From positions 62,001 through 126,000 of the forward strand of contig NZ_UUOC01000010.1 in NCBI RefSeq assembly GCF_900590755.1: a stretch of 64,000 bases of DNA. The letters are read 5' to 3'. The notes beneath the pieces were generated by a model that had not been told where the DNA came from, searched no databases, and saw only the letters and a list, made by a program, of their open reading frames with translations. The DNA is from Pseudomonas viridiflava (GTDB taxonomy: Bacteria; Pseudomonadota; Gammaproteobacteria; Pseudomonadales; Pseudomonadaceae). The translations under genes and the position numbers were made by a program. Every line of letters begins with the position of its first letter. Position 1 is the stretch's first letter. This document shows positions 57,322 to 64,000 of the stretch, piece after piece.

Positions 57322-58140
57322 ATGCGTCAGAGATTTGCTCTATGTGCCTTGAGCGCAGCACTGTTGCTCGGTGGCTGCCAGTCCGTGAACACCACCAGCG
57401 GTGATTCGGTCGGCGTCGAGCGCAAGCAGTACATGTTCAGCATGCTCTCCACCGATGAAGTCAATCAGATGTACGCCACGTCCTATAAAGAAACCGTGGG
57501 CGAGGCCTCCAGCAAAGGCGTGCTGGACACCACCAGCGCGGATGCCAAACGTGTGCATACGATCGCTGATCGCTTGATCGGTCAGGCACCCAACTTGCGG
57601 CCTGATTCGGCGCAGTGGCAGTGGGAAGTCAATCTGATCAAAAGCGACGAGTTGAACGCCAATTGCGGGCCGGGCGGCAAGATCATCTTTTATACCGGCT
57701 TGATCGATACCTTGAAGCTGACAGACGACGAAATCGCTGCGGTGATGGGCCATGAAATCGCCCACGCCCTGCGCGAGCACGGCCGAGAAGCGATGTCCAA
57801 GGCTTACGGCGTCGCCATGGCCAAGCAAGGGGCCGGGGCGATTCTTGGGTTAGGGCAGGACAGCCTGGCGCTGGCCGATACCGTGGTCAATTACAGCCTG
57901 ACCTTGCCAAACAGCCGCAGCAACGAAAACGAAGCGGATCTGCTGGGTCTGGAACTGGCGGCGCGTGCGGGCTACAACCCTAATGCCGCGATTACCTTGT
58001 GGCAGAAAATGACCCAGAATTCCGGCGGCTCACAACCGGAATTCATGAGCACCCACCCGGCTTCGCAGAATCGTATTGCCTCCTTGCAGGCGGCGATTCC
58101 CAAGGTGATGCCGTTGTATGAGGCTGCCAAGAAGTCCTGA
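57322..58140 (+). CDS. M48 family metallopeptidase lipoprotein
   Basis: This 272-residue lipoprotein has a lipobox (ALLLGGC, cysteine 19) and the zinc motif HEIAHALREHG near 150, with the third ligand in NENEADLLGLEL near 205. It resembles LoiP/YcaL-type periplasmic proteases. It is divergent from the chemoreceptor gene with a 229-base gap that shows no other gene. Confidence 0.92.
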   Translation: MRQRFALCALSAALLLGGCQSVNTTSGDSVGVERKQYMFSMLSTDEVNQMYATSYKETVGEASSKGVLDTTSADAKRVHTIADRLIGQAPNLRPDSAQWQWEVNLIKSDELNANCGPGGKIIFYTGLIDTLKLTDDEIAAVMGHEIAHALREHGREAMSKAYGVAMAKQGAGAILGLGQDSLALADTVVNYSLTLPNSRSNENEADLLGLELAARAGYNPNAAITLWQKMTQNSGGSQPEFMSTHPASQNRIASLQAAIPKVMPLYEAAKKS

Positions 58141-58152
58141 TAAAACACAGGT

Positions 58153-58230
58153 CCCTGTAGGAGCTGCCGAAGGCTGCGAATCGCGGTGTGTCAGGTGCTC
58201 CCGCTTCGCAGCCTTCGGCAGCTCCTACAG
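58153..58230. repeat. REP pair after the M48 gene
   Basis: CTGTAGGAGCTGCCGAAGGCTGCG and its inverted partner flank a 26-base spacer, between convergent genes. Confidence 0.85.
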
Positions 58231-58239
58231 ATCAGTGTT

Positions 58240-58824
58240 TTAAACCCAGCCACTCACCTGCATCGCCTTGTACACCGCGACCAGCGCCAGCACGAAGAAG
58301 GCGCTCGCCGCCAGACGGCGGATCAGGGTCAGGGGCAGTTTCTCGGCGGCGAAGTTGCCTGCCAGTACCACCGGAACGTTGGCGATCAACATGCCCAGCG
58401 TGGTGCCGATAATCACCAGCCACAGATACGAGTATTGCGCAGCCAGCATGACCGTGGCGATTTGCGTCTTGTCGCCGATTTCAGCGATGAAGAAGGCAAT
58501 CAGGGTGGTCATGAACGGGCCGAATTTGCGCGCCGTGCTGGCTTCGTCGTCGTCCATCTTGTCTGGCACCAGGGTCCAGAGCGCGGTGGCGGTAAAGCTT
58601 GCGGCGAGGATCCAGTGCAGCGTGGCATCGGAGAAGAAACTGCCGAACCAGGCACCCACAGCACCCGCGGCGGCGTGGTTGGCCAGGGTCGCGGCGACGA
58701 TGCCGGCGATGATCGGCCAGGGCTTGCGAAAGCGAGCAGCCAGAATGAGGGCAAGGAGTTGGGTCTTGTCACCGATTTCGGCAAGCGCGACAACAGCGGT
58801 GGGGACCAACAGGGATTCCAGCAT
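58240..58824 (-). CDS. TMEM165/GDT1 family manganese exporter
   Basis: This 194-residue inner-membrane protein has six hydrophobic helices and two copies of the signature E-x-G-D-K-T (LAEIGDKTQLLAL near 16-28 and IAEIGDKTQIATV near 113-125). Bacterial relatives (MneA) export Mn2+. The upstream manganese riboswitch supports this. The start at 58824 follows TTAGGA. Confidence 0.93.
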   Translation of the reverse strand: MLESLLVPTAVVALAEIGDKTQLLALILAARFRKPWPIIAGIVAATLANHAAAGAVGAWFGSFFSDATLHWILAASFTATALWTLVPDKMDDDEASTARKFGPFMTTLIAFFIAEIGDKTQIATVMLAAQYSYLWLVIIGTTLGMLIANVPVVLAGNFAAEKLPLTLIRRLAASAFFVLALVAVYKAMQVSGWV

Positions 58825-58837
58825 CAGGTTTTCCTAA

Positions 58838-58903
58838 GGGGCGGGTCGACACGGCTATGACACGTACAGCCTCCCCGCCCCGGGTAAGGTGTTCGTGTCA
58901 TAG
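58838..58903 (-). promoter_or_regulatory. candidate expression platform of the Mn riboswitch
   Basis: In the RNA a ten-pair stem, CTATGACACG/CGTGTCATAG (58903-58894 with 58864-58855), carries GGGGCGGG in its loop (58881-58874). The complementary CCCGCCCC lies just before the ribosome site (58845-58838). Loop-to-leader pairing would occlude translation or extend the hairpin, so two alternative folds exist. Confidence 0.55.
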
Positions 58904-58918
58904 GTCTTGTCAAACCAC

Positions 58919-59037
58919 CGATCCGTCTGAGCGGATTCGGGGTCGTACGCACCATGGTCTGAGGACCAAGTATGTTGATGCGTACCGGACGAGCGTGGCG
59001 CTCGTGGGAGACTACTCCCCTAGGACGGAGCGGATTC
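58919..59037 (-). promoter_or_regulatory. yybP-ykoY manganese riboswitch
   Basis: On the minus strand the leader has CCTAGGGGAGTAGTCTCCC (59025-59007) and CATCAACATACTTGG (58980-58966), the two conserved loops that form the Mn2+ site in yybP-ykoY RNAs. Closing stems include ATCCG/CGGAT and CCGTC/GACGG. It precedes the GDT1-type exporter, a standard target of this riboswitch. Confidence 0.88.
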
Positions 59038-59072
59038 TGCCTACGCGAAACGCTTTCGGCAAGCGCTTATTT

Positions 59073-60071
59073 TCACGCCCGTTTGGCGCGGTAGATGCGG
59101 AAACCGTTCCCTTGTGCCTTGAGCGCGCAGACGCCGAAATGCTCTTCGATGATCGGCTGATACTTGAGGAAAGCATTGGCGACAAGCCGAAATTCGCCGC
59201 CTGATTTCAGATGTTGGCGTGCTTTTCTCAGCAAGTTTTCAGTTGCCTGGTAATCGGTATGCACGCCGACATGGAACGGCGGATTGCTTAAAATCGTGCT
59301 CAAACCCATAGGGGCGGCATCGATGCCATCGCCGGTCAGCACTTCAGCTTCCAGGCCATTGGCAGCAAGGGTCAGGCGCGTGCTGGCGGTGGCGAAAGCG
59401 TCCACGTCGAGCATGATCACGTTGTTGTGCGGGTAGCGACGTTTTACCGCAGCCCCGAGCACCCCGGCACCACAACCGAAGTCGAGCAGGTTGCCGCTAG
59501 GCAGTTTGTCGATGTTTTCCAGTAGCAGCGCCGAGCCGCGATCCAGACGACCCTGGCTAAATACGCCCGGCAGGCTGACGACTTTGAGTGGGCCGTCTTC
59601 CATTTCCACTTCGTAGTGCTGGGCCAGGCTTTCCAGGGTGACCGCTTGCGGCGCGTCTTCCACAGTGACCTGCCAGAGCTGGCAATGCCGGGCGCTGTCC
59701 AGCTTGCGGGCGCGGCCGAACGGGCTGAGCTGTTTGGCGGCGGCTTCGATACCGCTGCGTTTTTCACCCACCAGAAACAACTCGCGACCGGCAAGGCGCG
59801 AGGCCAATGCGTTAAGCAGGTAATTGGTCAGTTCGCGGGCCTTGGGCAAAAACACCACGGCAGCGTCGAAAGGCTGCTCGGGCGCATGCACGCCGAAATG
59901 GCTACGGCCTTCGAAGCGCGCCTCGAGTGCCGCTTGATCGCCTGCATGCCAACACCAGCCATGGGCGTCGGGCAAACGACCGAGCAAATCATCAGCAGGC
60001 AGACCGGCCAACAACAGCGAGCCCTGAAACAATTCGGCCTGACGGAGTAACACTTCACTGCGCGGGTCCAT
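59073..60071 (-). CDS. rsmC: 16S rRNA (guanine1207-N2) methyltransferase
   Basis: This 332-residue protein has two related methyltransferase-like halves. The C-terminal one is active, with [20 protein letters not shown] near 197-216 and the catalytic [10 protein letters not shown] near 260. This is the RsmC arrangement and length. It lies downstream of an unrelated REP pair and has no clear operon partner. Confidence 0.92.
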   Translation of the reverse strand: MDPRSEVLLRQAELFQGSLLLAGLPADDLLGRLPDAHGWCWHAGDQAALEARFEGRSHFGVHAPEQPFDAAVVFLPKARELTNYLLNALASRLAGRELFLVGEKRSGIEAAAKQLSPFGRARKLDSARHCQLWQVTVEDAPQAVTLESLAQHYEVEMEDGPLKVVSLPGVFSQGRLDRGSALLLENIDKLPSGNLLDFGCGAGVLGAAVKRRYPHNNVIMLDVDAFATASTRLTLAANGLEAEVLTGDGIDAAPMGLSTILSNPPFHVGVHTDYQATENLLRKARQHLKSGGEFRLVANAFLKYQPIIEEHFGVCALKAQGNGFRIYRAKRA

Positions 60072-60133
60072 TGCGGGCTCCTCGAAAAAGCGCGGAGTCT
60101 AACAGTTTGGAGACAGCAACGGCGGCGCGATCC

Positions 60134-60208
60134 TTGTAGGAGCTGCCGCAGGCTGCGAAGGCGATTCATATGACAGACCGCTTTCGCAGCCTTCGGCAGC
60201 TCCTACAG
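60134..60208. repeat. REP pair between rsmC and the hydroxyacid dehydrogenase
   Basis: TTGTAGGAGCTGCCGCAGGCTGCG and its inverted partner flank a 26-base spacer. The two genes flanking it point the same way, so here the REP lies upstream of rsmC. Confidence 0.85.
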
Positions 60209-60219
60209 GGATTTGCGGG

Positions 60220-61185
60220 CTAACCCACCACCCGAACCGGCTTGCCCGCAAAGAACCCCAATGCATTTTCGGTGACCTGGCTAACAATTCGCTGCCGGGC
60301 TTCCTGGGCGCCCCAGGCGCTGTGGGGGGTGATGATCAGGCGCGGGATGTCGCCAGCCAACAGCGGATTGCCATCGCGGGGTGGTTCAACCGTCAACACA
60401 TCGGTGGCCGCGCCGCCCAAGTGGCCCTTACGCAATGCATCGGCCAAGGCCTGTTCATTGATCAGCCCGCCACGTGCGGTATTGATCACATAAGCGTGGG
60501 GCTTGAGCAGGCTAAGTTCGTGGGCGCCGATCATGTCCCGGGTGTCGTCGTTCAAGGGGCAATGCAAGGTCAGGGCGTCGATCTGCGGCAGCAGTTCTTC
60601 CAGTGGCAAGCGATCAGGGCGGGCAGGGCGCCCCGGAATCTGCCCCAACAGCACGCGCATGCCAAAGGCTTCGGCCAGCTTCGCTACCGCGCTGCCCAAC
60701 TCTCCATGGCCCAGCAGGCCGAGGGTTTTGCCTTCCAGCTCGACGATGGGAAAGTCCAGCAGGCAGAACTGTTTTGATTTCTGCCACTGGCCTTGTTGCA
60801 CGGCGTTTTGATAATCCGGCAGGCGAGTGGCCAGCGCCAGCAACAGCATCAAGGTGTGTTGGGCTACGGATGGTGTGCCGTAACCCTGGCAATTGCTGAC
60901 CGTGACGCCGTGCTCGCGGGCCGCAACCAGGTCCACGTTATTGGTTCCGGTGGCCGTTACCAGCACCAGCTTGAGATCAGGGCATGCTGCGAACGTGGCG
61001 GCATCGATCATGATCTTGTTGCTAATGGCGACCTGCGCACCTTGCAGCCGCTCGATGACCTGATCTGCTGTGGTGCTGGCGTGCAGTGTCAGTTCGCTGA
61101 AGCATTCACGCAGCGCGCTGAAGTCCAGATCACCCAGATCCAGTGAGGTGTGGTCGAGGAAAACTGCCTTACCGTGATTGCTCAT
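60220..61185 (-). CDS. D-2-hydroxyacid dehydrogenase
   Basis: This 321-residue NAD(P)-dependent enzyme has the Rossmann motif LGLLGHGELGSAVAKLAEAFG near 147-167. The catalytic Arg is in INTARGGLINE near 235, the Glu in VEPPRDGNPL near 263 and the His in ITPHSAWGAQ near 285. It is closest to glycerate/hydroxypyruvate reductases (HprA type). Substrate not certain. Confidence 0.9.
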   Translation of the reverse strand: MSNHGKAVFLDHTSLDLGDLDFSALRECFSELTLHASTTADQVIERLQGAQVAISNKIMIDAATFAACPDLKLVLVTATGTNNVDLVAAREHGVTVSNCQGYGTPSVAQHTLMLLLALATRLPDYQNAVQQGQWQKSKQFCLLDFPIVELEGKTLGLLGHGELGSAVAKLAEAFGMRVLLGQIPGRPARPDRLPLEELLPQIDALTLHCPLNDDTRDMIGAHELSLLKPHAYVINTARGGLINEQALADALRKGHLGGAATDVLTVEPPRDGNPLLAGDIPRLIITPHSAWGAQEARQRIVSQVTENALGFFAGKPVRVVG

Positions 61186-61273
61186 CAGCTGTACCTGTTA
61201 TTGGAAGTTTTGAAGGCTTAAGGTGGTCAGCCTAACAGAGCGAAACGCTTGCTTACATTTTTGGAGAGTCGTC

Positions 61274-61903
61274 ATGTATTGGGCAGAGTTTCTGACCGTA
61301 GCCTTGATCCACCTGCTTGCCGTCGCCAGCCCCGGCCCCGATTTCGCCGTTGTGGTGCGAGAAAGCGTGGCCCATGGGCGCAAAGCGGGCACCTATACCG
61401 CGATGGGTGTGGGCACTGCGATTTTCCTGCATGTGGGTTATTCGTTGCTGGGGATCGGCCTGATCGTTTCGCAATCCATTGTGCTGTTTAACGCACTCAA
61501 ATGGGCTGCGGCAGGGTATCTGCTGTACATCGGTTTCAAAGCCCTGCGCGCCAAACCCGCCAGTGCCAGCGATGCGCCGGTCAATGTGGCGGCCGGCGAG
61601 CGGACTGCACGCGGCGCCTTCACCAGCGGCTTTATCACTAATGGCCTGAACCCCAAGGCAACGCTGTTCTTTCTGTCGCTGTTCACCGTGGTCATCAATC
61701 CACATACCCCGCTGTGGGTGCAGGCCGGTTACGGCGTTTACCTGGCCTTGGCGACCGGCCTTTGGTTCTGCCTGGTGGCGCGTCTATTCAGCCAGGAGCG
61801 CGTGCGCGCAGGTTTCGCCCGCATGGGCCACTGGTTCGACCGGGCCATGGGCGGCGTGCTGGTGGCGCTGGGGTTGAAGCTGGCGTTTACCGAGGTGCAT
61901 TGA
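61274..61903 (+). CDS. LysE family amino-acid exporter
   Basis: This 209-residue inner-membrane protein has six hydrophobic helices and the RhtB/LysE signatures VASPGPDFAVVV near 15-26 and TNGLNPKATLFFLSLF near 130. It exports an amino acid or derivative. The start at 61274 follows GGAGAG. Confidence 0.92.
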   Translation: MYWAEFLTVALIHLLAVASPGPDFAVVVRESVAHGRKAGTYTAMGVGTAIFLHVGYSLLGIGLIVSQSIVLFNALKWAAAGYLLYIGFKALRAKPASASDAPVNVAAGERTARGAFTSGFITNGLNPKATLFFLSLFTVVINPHTPLWVQAGYGVYLALATGLWFCLVARLFSQERVRAGFARMGHWFDRAMGGVLVALGLKLAFTEVH

Positions 61904-61909
61904 GGCTTT

Positions 61910-61999
61910 GTTGGAGCGAGGCTTGCCCGCGAAGAACGGTGACGCGGTGTATCTGACCCATCGCGTCGACCTGTTCGCGGGCAAGCCTCGCTCCAACAG
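61910..61999. repeat. REP pair after the LysE gene
   Basis: GTTGGAGCGAGGCTTGCCCGCGAA and its inverted partner flank a 43-base spacer. Confidence 0.85.
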
Positions 62000-62101
62000 A
62001 TCTCCGTCAGCAAATCATCCTTTCGGCTGATCTGGCTGGCGAGGTGCCGCTCTAGAGTCCATATTTCAAGCCACGCCTGCGTACTTTGAAAAGGAACTCC
62101 T

Positions 62102-63778
62102 ATGTTACAGACCCGCGTTATTCCGCCAGCCGATGGTGCCTATCAGTATCCACTTTTGATCAAGCGGCTATTGATGTCCGGCAGCCGCTACGAAAAAACC
62201 CGGGAAATCGTCTACCGCGACATCATGCGTTACACCTACCCAGAGCTGATCGAGCGCGTGTCCAGACTGGCCAATGTGCTGACCGCCGCTGGCGTAAAAG
62301 CCGGGGATACGGTGGCGGTGATGGACTGGGACAGCCATCGTTATCTGGAATGCATGTTTGCCGTGCCGATGATTGGCGCGGTGATCCACACCGTCAACGT
62401 ACGCCTGTCGCCCGAGCAAATCGTCTACACCATGAACCATGCCGAAGATAAGTTCGTGCTGGTCAACAGCGAGTTTGTCGGTCTGTATCAAGCCATGGCC
62501 GGGCATCTGACCACGGTCGAGAAAACCCTGCTGCTGACCGATCTGCCGGAAAAGACCGCCGACCTGCCGAATCTGGTGGGCGAGTACGAAACCTTGCTGG
62601 CCGAAGCAAGCAGCGAGTACGAGTTCGAAGAGTTCGACGAGAACTCCGTTGCCACCACCTTCTATACCACCGGCACCACCGGCAACCCCAAGGGCGTTTA
62701 TTTCAGCCATCGCCAGTTGGTGCTGCACACCATGGGCGTTGCGACCATTGTCGGCAGTGCCGAGCGGTTGCTGGGCACCGATGACGTGTACATGCCCATC
62801 ACGCCGATGTTTCACGTCCACGCCTGGGGCATGCCCTATGCGGCCACCATGCTGGGCATCAAACAGGTTTATCCCGGCCGTTACGATCCGGAAATGCTGG
62901 TGGCGTTGTGGCGTAACGAGAAGGTCACCTTCTCCCATTGCGTGCCGACCATCATGCAAATGGTGCTCAACTGCAAAAGTGCTCAGGACGTCGATTTCAG
63001 CGGCTGGAAGATCATCATTGGCGGCAGCTCTCTGACTCGCAGCCTTTATGAAGCGGCCAAGGCCCGTGGCATTTCCCTGACCGGCGCTTATGGCATGTCC
63101 GAGACTGGCCCGTTGATTTCCGTGGCGCACATCAACGATCAACTGCGCGCCGGCAGCGAAGACGAACGCGTGACCTACAAGATCAAGGCGGGTGTGCCGG
63201 GGATTCTGGTGGATGCGGCCATTGTCGACGAAGACGGCAACTTCCTCCCCGCAGATGGCGAATCCATGGGCGAACTGGTGTTGCGCGCGCCTTGGCTGAC
63301 TGAAGGTTATTTCCGGGAACCCCAGAAGGGCGCCGAGCTCTGGGCGGGCGGCTGGCTGCACACCGGAGATGTGGCGACGCTGGACAGCATGGGCGTCATC
63401 GATATTCGCGACCGTATCAAAGACGTGATCAAGACCGGCGGCGAGTGGATTTCGTCACTGGCGTTGGAAGACCTGTGCAGTCGGCATCCGGGAGTTCGCG
63501 AAGTGGCGGTCGTGGGCATCGCCGACCCGCAATGGGGCGAGCGGCCATTTGCGCTGCTGGTGGTGCGTGAAGGCCACAGCCTCGATGCCAAAGGGCTGAA
63601 GGAACACCTCAAGCCTTTTGTTGAGCTGGGGCATATCAACAAATGGGCAATCCCCCATCAAATCGCCCTTGTTACTGAAATTCCCAAGACCAGCGTCGGC
63701 AAACTCGACAAGAAGCGCATGCGCCTGGATATCGTGGAATGGCAGACCACCAATAGCGCTTTTCTTTCGACCCTTTGA
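62102..63778 (+). CDS. fatty acid--CoA ligase (AlkK-like, medium chain)
   Basis: This 558-residue AMP-forming enzyme activates fatty acids to acyl-CoA. It has the P-loop YTTGTTGNPKGVYFSHRQ near 190-207, the GAYGMSETGP motif near 328 and the hinge LHTGDVATLDSMGVIDIRDR near 420-439. It closely follows the pattern of P. putida PP_0763 and AlkK. The start follows AAGGA. It stands alone. Confidence 0.93.
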   Translation: MLQTRVIPPADGAYQYPLLIKRLLMSGSRYEKTREIVYRDIMRYTYPELIERVSRLANVLTAAGVKAGDTVAVMDWDSHRYLECMFAVPMIGAVIHTVNVRLSPEQIVYTMNHAEDKFVLVNSEFVGLYQAMAGHLTTVEKTLLLTDLPEKTADLPNLVGEYETLLAEASSEYEFEEFDENSVATTFYTTGTTGNPKGVYFSHRQLVLHTMGVATIVGSAERLLGTDDVYMPITPMFHVHAWGMPYAATMLGIKQVYPGRYDPEMLVALWRNEKVTFSHCVPTIMQMVLNCKSAQDVDFSGWKIIIGGSSLTRSLYEAAKARGISLTGAYGMSETGPLISVAHINDQLRAGSEDERVTYKIKAGVPGILVDAAIVDEDGNFLPADGESMGELVLRAPWLTEGYFREPQKGAELWAGGWLHTGDVATLDSMGVIDIRDRIKDVIKTGGEWISSLALEDLCSRHPGVREVAVVGIADPQWGERPFALLVVREGHSLDAKGLKEHLKPFVELGHINKWAIPHQIALVTEIPKTSVGKLDKKRMRLDIVEWQTTNSAFLSTL

Positions 63779-63798
63779 CGGCTTTGCGGTCCGATTTT

Positions 63799-63890
63799 GT
63801 GGGACCGGCTTTAGCCGGGAAGACGGCATTCCTGACGCAGCCCATGCAGCGACTGGACTAATGCCTTCCCGGCTAAAGCCGGTCCCACTG
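63799..63890. repeat. REP pair after the acyl-CoA ligase gene
   Basis: GTGGGACCGGCTTTAGCCGGGAAG and its inverted partner flank a 44-base spacer between convergent genes. Confidence 0.85.
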
Positions 63891-63943
63891 GGGTTCTTTG
63901 AGCCATCCGCAAAACCCCGTCCCAGACCGTTTCCCGCAACAAA

Positions 63944-64000
63944 TCACACTTTAGAGGGATCAAGCAGTGCATCCGGCTGGATATAGTCGGCGTGGGTTGG
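63944..64000 (-). CDS. 3' end of an unidentified gene (partial)
   Basis: On the minus strand an open frame enters from the right edge and ends PTHADYIQPDALLDPSKV followed by TGA at 63944. It is placed convergently with the acyl-CoA ligase, with a REP pair between them, as is usual for gene ends here. It is too short to identify. Confidence 0.4.
   Translation of the reverse strand, partial: PTHADYIQPDALLDPSKV

Overview
The window is a stretch of a fluorescent Pseudomonas chromosome. Evidence: the gene order ychF-pth-rplY-prs-tRNA-Gln-ispE-lolB-TPR lipoprotein / hemA-prfA-prmC-moeB-murI-pagL is the one known from P. aeruginosa (PA4673 down to PA4661), followed by photolyase, MerR, DUF523, hemH, upp-uraA, hpt and mqo in the same neighbourhood. 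Many paired REP-type palindromes with typical Pseudomonas cores lie between genes. The species is not resolved. No rRNA, prophage, insertion sequence or CRISPR array was found; the window is mostly core genome.

Layout. 1-1985: the start of an unidentified gene, a beta-hydroxyacid dehydrogenase-family oxidoreductase and a divergent LysR regulator. 2403-16338: a complete nitrate assimilation regulon. It holds siroheme synthase cobA, a fused PP2C phosphatase/Ser-Thr kinase, a NarK-type transporter, the ANTAR antiterminator NasT and its nitrate sensor NasS, a large nitrate reductase fused to a diflavin reductase, and divergently nirBD. Each of the three transcription units (narK-kinase-cobA, nitrate reductase-nasS-nasT, nirBD) is preceded by a sigma54-type -24/-12 element. 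Each is followed by an RNA leader with two hexaloop hairpins (A at loop position 1, G at position 4) whose second hairpin overlaps a terminator-like hairpin. That is the architecture of ANTAR-controlled antitermination, and the matching regulator is encoded in the same locus.

16448-19466: a small membrane-protein pair (MAPEG, DUF2834-like) divergent from an XRE/MmyB regulator with repeated operator-like boxes, then a secreted M20 carboxypeptidase. 19658-32164: the housekeeping block listed above, ending with a lipid A deacylase (PagL).

32301-40985: a nine- or ten-gene operon on the minus strand: DUF523/DUF1722, LitR-type MerR regulator, photolyase, SnoaL-like protein, SDR, FAD oxidoreductase, DUF1365, cyclopropane-synthase-like methyltransferase, DUF2878, and perhaps YkgJ. 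It starts from a sigma70 promoter carrying several TGTACA boxes, including a perfect TGTACA-N4-TGTACA. This agrees with the light-responsive LitR/PplR regulon known in P. putida. A related but degenerate box lies in the next divergent promoter region (FAD oxidoreductase with a Trp-rich protein, versus a TIGR01777 epimerase and hemH).

44795-58140: uracil salvage (upp-uraA), hpt, small conserved proteins, mqo, a YajG lipoprotein, an acyltransferase, zinc-ribbon and DUF2007 proteins, a YedK/HMCES-type protein, a Cache chemoreceptor and an M48 lipoprotein. 58240-59037: a manganese exporter of the TMEM165/GDT1 family behind a yybP-ykoY (Mn2+) riboswitch. 59073-63778: rsmC, a 2-hydroxyacid dehydrogenase, a LysE exporter and an AlkK-like acyl-CoA ligase. 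The last 57 bases are the 3' end of an unidentified minus-strand gene.
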